Below, piece after piece: positions 21,177 to 25,665 of a stretch of DNA of 25,665 nucleotides (position 1 is its first letter; every line of letters begins with the position of its first letter). This DNA is from Selaginella moellendorffii. Lineage: Eukaryota > Streptophyta > Lycopodiopsida > Selaginellales > Selaginellaceae. The DNA lies in the NCBI RefSeq assembly GCF_000143415.4, contig NW_003314383.1, forward strand, positions 257,340 through 283,004, given 5' to 3'. The position numbers were made by a program, and so were the translations under genes. A model generated the notes under the pieces. That model saw only the letters and a program-made list of their open reading frames with translations, was not told the origin of the DNA and did no database searches.

Positions 21177-22923
21177 TCACAAAGTATGATGATGAAAAAT
21201 TGCCAAATAATCATCCAATCCAGCCAACCTTGAATCTGTAGAAAAAATAAAATAACCTGACTCAGAATACTTAAGGCTCATCCCAAGTGCTATACGTCTT
21301 ATATGTTGAAGTTCAAATTCAGTAGTTTTAAGAATCCTAGCTGTTTGTAAAGCTTCCAGCACTTCCTAAAAAACATAAAGAATAAAATTTATAAGAAATT
21401 TCAAATGATATAATATAATACCATGATAGGAATGTTGTACATTGATTTCCTACTTTGGATCAACGTAGACAGTTTAGTCCCAGGGTCCTTTTGTAAATGC
21501 CGCTCTTAAAGTACAAAAACATTTTAGATTAAAAGCTAAAAATATTTGCTTGCCGAGAATGATCCTAAACATCGCCTGTGTTGCCCATCTCATCACGTTG
21601 TTAGCTAAGCAATTTGGATTTTCACAAAGCATCGTTGTAAGGCCGCCACACTTGGTTTTTGAGCACGGAATGTATTTTGCATTAGCAGCCAGCACAGCAG
21701 TGGAGAATAAACATTCACCAACCTTAGTCTGTGAAAGAACAGTAGTAAGCATCACAGAAACGATACTGATTTACCTGATATTCTGGCATGACAAGAAAAG
21801 TGATTTACCTTAGATTTTGGCTCGAGCAGCATTGTGTCCTGAGAATTGGTGACCTTGTCCAATGTACCCCCACAATCCTGTAAAAAAATGAAATGGAATT
21901 AATCTTCACGAGTAATAAGGAAGAATGATTTACTTGCGACTTGAGCAACATCATCTCTGTTATTCCCTCTGAATGCATTATGTCACATACGGCCGCGTCC
22001 TTGGCCACCCTGCCCTGGACACCAAGCTTGTCCCAAAGACGATCGTCAAAGACTGCCTTGGCAGGGACAAGCTTGGTGCCAGCCACACACGCCAGCACGT
22101 CGTATAGAGCATCTTCGGCGAAAAAGAGGCCCATCTTTCTATTGATGCCAATACCGCGGAGATCCACCACGACGCACTTTCTGATCCCGATCGCGTCCAC
22201 AGCGTTCAGCTCCTTGACAGGATCCTCTCCACGGTCATGAGACGCCTGGACGAACTTCCTGGCCGACAGTGTCATGGGCATGCCCCGGAAGTCGTCGTAG
22301 TTGACGACCCAGTCCAGAGAGCCATACTGCAATGCCTTGGTGGGAACCGCCAGAAGGATGTAGCCAGTGGAGACCCGATTCTGCCAGATGGATTCCTTAT
22401 AGACGAGGACTTGTTTAGCATCAAGCTCTCCTAAAGTTCCATCGATCACGAATTCCGCCGGAGGACCCCGACACCGCAGGCCGAGCTCGAACGTGGAAAT
22501 GCAGCCCACGGCTTCGATGCTCCTGATCTGGCATGGCTCCAGCGGCGTCATTGAAGGCTCCATTTCGTTGTCGTACAAGTAGGCTGGAATGCTCCAAGGC
22601 GCTCCCCAGTAAAGGGCATTTGCATGTGTACGACGCTGCTTGGGGCAGATGTTTCCATGAGCGTAGCTCAGGTGATCAAGCAACGTCGTGTCGGGGCAGC
22701 CGCATGCAGTCAACTGCCGGTTGTAGCAGATATCGCAGAAGAGGAACAAGGAGGTGGTGGTGTTATCGTAGACGAGCTTGAGAGGAGGAGCAGGAGCACG
22801 AGGCCGAGCTCGAACCCGAGCTCGAGTTTCCGTGAGCGTGCCACATCCGCGGGCAACTCCAATGTTAGCTGCGCTCTTGCGCTCTTCTACTCACTCACCT
22901 CCAAAAAGCCGCCGCCAGAACAT
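21177..22923 (-). CDS. Uncharacterised Cys-containing protein, seven coding segments
   Basis: I model coding segments 22923-22899, 22856-21934, 21877-21809, 21728-21554, 21504-21422, 21365-21257 and 21235-21177, all in phase: 1443 nt, about 480 residues. Introns are 42, 56, 80, 49, 56 and 21 nt. The fourth is GC-AG (CTCG|gcaagc). The 21-nt gap is too short for a normal intron and reads through in frame, adding seven residues. The first 30 residues hold eight Arg and one acidic residue (MFWRRLFG...), like an organelle presequence. Then come CDIC and CGC with spaced His, a long central part without known motifs, and a C-x4-C...C-x4-C group (CSKTKC, CENPNC). I do not recognise the family. The first intron is unusually short because 15 nt containing the acceptor used in the left copy are missing, so splicing there is uncertain. 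It lies head-to-head with the Hint remnant. Confidence 0.7.
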
Positions 22924-22954
22924 GCCGCCCAACCAGGAGCAAGAGTTTATCTGC

Positions 22955-23004
22955 GAGTGTGCTGGGCAGATCCACTTATCCGCGAGTGTGCTAGGCAGAT
23001 CCAC
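22955..23004. repeat. 29-bp direct repeat in the leader, right unit
   Basis: Two copies of gagtgtgct.ggcagatccac at 22955-22975 and 22984-23004, just upstream of the minus-strand start codon. The left unit has the same pair at 17850-17899, so the repeat predates the block duplication. It could be leader or promoter sequence. Confidence 0.7.
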
Positions 23005-23123
23005 CGATAGCTATAGACACTTTTAGGGCAAGGTTCTTAGAATATTCCTTGAAACTCCATAACTCGTTTTATTTTGCTTTCATTCTTTATATAAAAAGTT
23101 AATCTTTATAATGAACATGCGGC

Positions 23124-23826
23124 GACCTCAAACTCATGAGAGATCTCGAAATTGGAGACAAGGTATTGTATTGCTCTTAAGTTTCTCGAAAGCCCATCTA
23201 AACGTGCCAGATCTATAGGTTGCAGTGAGCAAAAACGTGTTCTCGGATGTCTACGCATTCGGCCACAAGGACGCCGATGTGATCTCCGAGTTCATCCAGG
23301 TCCACACCACCTCAGACATGATCGAGCTTAGCGAGGGCCACTTCATCCCAGTCGACGCTAAGGGAAAGCTTGTGTACAAGAGAGCCAAGGATCTCTAGGT
23401 TGGAGAAACTCTCTGGGGATCATCTCAAATCACTAGTAACATCATACTTCCTTTGAGACTTTGCTCTTATTTTTGACAATTATAGAACTTTCCAAGGTGG
23501 AGAAGCTGGGTCTCTACAACCCATTCACTCTCTCCGGCAACATCATGGTTAACAACGTGGAGGCTCCCTCTCACAGCGAGTGGTTCCTGGACTCCCTCTT
23601 TGATGCCATTGGCGCAACTGAGTACCTCCCATATGCATACCACGCCATGCTCGCTCCACTTCGCGCCATCTACAACATCGTCGGCAAGGAAATCTATGGA
23701 AAGGGTTATGCTGCCGTCAATTCTTGTGTCAACGTTGCTGAATTTGGAATGAAGCACGGAGGAAGCATCGCTCTTGCTGGTGGAATCGCTGGAGTTGCAA
23801 CAGCAATGCTGGCCACGAAGGCTTGA
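23124..23826 (+). pseudogene. Right copy of the Hint gene, 5'-deleted and with a nonsense codon
   Basis: Remaining parts: the end of exon 2 (23124-23162), exon 3 (23219-23435) and exon 4 (23486-23826), with GT-AG introns at the same places as in the left copy. Compared with it, the Hint-side promoter, signal peptide, intron 1 and the CFPGDATV block with the nucleophilic Cys are gone; the junction lies at about 23120, shortly after ttataatgaacat. In exon 3 the codon for Q113 has changed from CAG to TAG (23396-23398), and the last base of that exon changed from G to A. Exon 4 is fully open and differs at only a few residues, so the break is recent. It cannot make a secreted or autoprocessing protein. 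Confidence 0.88.
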
Positions 23827-24620
23827 TGAAAAACCAGAAGTAGAATAAAATGTAAATTTCATTAACATATTTTATGCTTTTGATTATTCCCCATATATTC
23901 TCAATGGTTTATTGTTTGTTTAGTGGATATACCTAGATATTTTAGAACTTTTTACCATCTAATGGTTGTTATTCCTTTAGATTAATCTCGTGTTTATAAT
24001 TTATGATTAAAGCATACTCTAGCTTATCTAGCTTTTATACCATTAGGTTAAACTTGTGGTTGTTAAAAAAGTTCTTAAACATGATGGAAAGTGTATTGTG
24101 TGGTTTATATGCTCAACTAGGAAAAACATTTTCTTGTAATACATAAATCATAATAATTTGTTATAATACAAACTAAGCAAACCCAACTTTTCTAAAATGT
24201 AATGTGTCACAATTTATTATTATTTATCTAAAAAAAAGGCTTGATGTACCACAAGTAAAATAAAATAAAATTTCAAAAAATAGAAAAAGAAAAGAAAACT
24301 TTTGATTATTCCCCTTCTTTCTTTATATCCAACTCCCAATTTTATATTATAAATGGTTCATTTGCATCTTGGTAGTTGATATACCTAAAATATAGTTGAA
24401 TATTCTAGAATAGTAATAGTAATTTAATGGCTATTATTTATTTATAATAATTTTATCATTAAATTTAAACATGGTTATAATTTATAAAATTTTCCCAAAC
24501 ACCTTCTAGCTCTAACTATTATACCATTAGATAAATCTTGTGTTTATCAAAAACATTCTTAAAAATAATAATTTATTATTATTTTTCTAAAAATATTATT
24601 ATAATGCTATTAAATAATAA
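23817..24620. repeat. Tandem duplication of the Hint 3' end and flank
   Basis: About 23817-24235 and 24236-24620 align: both begin with aaggcttgatg (the last Lys-Ala codons and stop), then have aaaataaaat, cttttgattattcccc, a purine-poor AT stretch, gatatacctaaatat-like sequence, ttataccattag and ttcttaaa blocks. The second copy is more diverged and has no Hint exon before it. An AATAAA at 23844-23849 is a possible poly(A) signal. I read the second copy as the remnant of a third unit. Confidence 0.65.
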
Positions 24621-24734
24621 TAGTATCTTTAAATATGAATCTAAGTATATTTATATTTTAATTAATATATTAAATTAAGTGATTAGTTTCAAAATTTACA
24701 AAATTTGTTTCATTAATTTAATGAAAATTACTTT
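24621..24734. other. AT-rich flank up to the gypsy LTR
   Basis: Highly AT-rich, no gene visible. It ends exactly at the outer border of the inverted gypsy LTR. Confidence 0.5.
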
Positions 24735-24914
24735 TGTGAGTGTTTGGAATATGGAAAGGGAATATAAAAAATATGCCCCAAAAACCCTAATTTATATATA
24801 GAAGCGAGTGGTTTGGATTGAAACCAATCCAATGGCTACCAAAATCCCACTATGCTAATATTAATATACGGCATAGTAGCCATACACTTGGCCCTCACAT
24901 CATCCCCTCCTCTT
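24735..24914 (-). mobile_element. 3' LTR and PPT of second gypsy remnant, minus strand
   Basis: On the minus strand the LTR starts TGATGTGAGG (complement of 24902-24893) after a purine run at 24914-24903, has a TATA box (tatatataaatt, complement of about 24791-24803) and ends CACTCACA at 24735. Length is 168 bp. It matches 16364-16542 along its length with about the same borders. Confidence 0.75.
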
Positions 24915-24931
24915 GGAATAATGGAAAACCA

Positions 24932-25536
24932 TCAGGGTTCTCTTGTAAACGGGCCGGGATCTGGAGGAACGTCAAGAGGAGGCATCGGCAGATCTGTAAG
25001 TGGTATTAATTGTTCCTGATCCTTTTGTATGAAGTGTTTCAACTGCTGCACATGCACAATCTCTGGAGGATCGGCCTGTTGGACGTCATGCCGAACCTCA
25101 TAAACTTGTGGTCTAACTTGCCGCAACACCTGATACGGTCATTTCCACTGCGCAAGAAGCCCCTTAGATAAACCACGTACTGTAAGATGGGGAAAATGGA
25201 CTAACACCAAATCATCCACTTTGTACTCTGCAGGTGAACGATGATAAGAGTTGTAGCGCCGTTGTTGTCCCACTTATACGTAACCTAAGTGTTCGGCAGA
25301 CTCAGTTTGGACAAGTGGAAGAATGCTTGTCAAATACTGATCCCACGACCTAACATCGGCAGCTCGTGGCAATTGCGAAGGTAAACCTAGCTTTGTTGAT
25401 AATATTGGATCATGACCATATAGGAGTTTATATGGTGAAGCACCAACAAAACTCTACACCCCTGTGACATATGCATATTGAAGAGACGGCAAATAACCAT
25501 CCCAATTAGAATGTTGAAAGTTCACATACTTCGCAA
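24932..25536 (-). pseudogene. Gypsy pol C-terminal remnant, minus strand
   Basis: The complement aligns with 15745-16336. It encodes the region after the integrase core, ending with a motif like PPEIVHVQQLKHF, which corresponds to the conserved 'VFHVSQLK' end of gypsy integrases, then a Pro-rich tail and TGA at 24934-24932. It is better preserved than the plus-strand copy: two codons that are TAG there are CAG here, and the tail is in frame. It still has stops, including a TAG shared with the other copy, a TAA and a TGA. Homology is lost at about 25536, where another repeat begins. Confidence 0.8.
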
Positions 25537-25665
25537 TTGTAGCGCACGTGGTTTTTACCCTTTATCCTATGGTGATTTACCATAGGATAACACCATGAAG
25601 CAGAACCTAAACCCTCTTTGTGCCACGTGACAGATGCCATGTGTCATATGCCACGTGTCCAAAGG
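25537..25665. repeat. Edge of a repeat with a perfect 12-bp hairpin
   Basis: Contains the palindrome ttatcctatggt (25562-25573), a 5-base loop, and accataggataa (25579-25590). Next come three related units, gccacgtgacag, gccatgtgtcat and gccacgtgtcc, two of them with a CACGTG G-box core. A decayed inverted copy lies at 19687-19785. It interrupts the gypsy remnant, so it probably inserted there, and it runs off the window. The class of element is not determinable. Confidence 0.6.

Noticed and set aside
22780-22860. Signal-peptide-like Leu run in an alternative minus-strand frame
   Set aside because: The frame is off by one from the main exon frame and ends in TGA; the exon model from the ATG at 22923 enters the main frame directly, so the Leu run is probably a shadow of the Arg/Pro-rich N-terminus.
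22237-23026. Plus-strand frames opposite the large exon of the Cys gene
   Set aside because: The minus-strand frame has matching splice phases and a second copy; the plus-strand frames have no splice logic and only mirror GC-rich codons.

Overview
The window looks like nuclear DNA of a land plant. The evidence is an LRR receptor-like protein gene, LTR retrotransposons primed by initiator tRNA-Met, and spliced genes with GT-AG introns. The introns are very short (about 42-80 nt) and the exons are GC-richer than the AT-rich spacers. Together with a Hedgehog/Intein (Hint) gene, a domain class known from non-seed plants, this makes a lycophyte of the Selaginella type my first guess; other seedless plants remain possible. 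No rRNA, tRNA or CRISPR was found.

Layout. 1-5805: a minus-strand LTR element (partial 3' LTR, PPT, a 4-kb interior without preserved coding, degenerate PBS, truncated 5' LTR); its LTRs carry 6- and 12-bp minisatellites. 5806-10660: a unique-looking island with a single-exon LRR receptor-like protein gene (6840-9164), a W-box/TATA promoter, three orphan exon-like fragments, and an inverted scrap of the LTR element. 10665-15030: a second, left-truncated copy of the LTR element with a complete 1.72-kb LTR. 15031-16542: a decayed Ty3/gypsy integrase region ending in a PPT and a short 3' LTR, plus strand. 16543-24734: a duplicated two-gene block. 24735-25536: a second gypsy 3' end in opposite orientation. 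25537-25665: the edge of another repeat with a perfect hairpin.

The centre of interest is the duplicated block. Each unit originally held a head-to-head pair: a minus-strand multi-exon gene for an uncharacterised Cys-containing protein, and a plus-strand gene for a secreted protein whose Hint domain starts directly after the signal peptide, with no 'hedge' domain. In the left unit the Hint gene is intact (four exons, 238 aa) and the partner has lost about 793 bp with a frameshift. In the right unit the partner is open (about 480 aa) and the Hint gene has lost promoter, signal peptide and catalytic Cys and carries a nonsense codon. A scrap of a third unit (only the last codons and 3' flank) lies further right. 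The whole block sits between two gypsy 3' LTRs that point toward each other.
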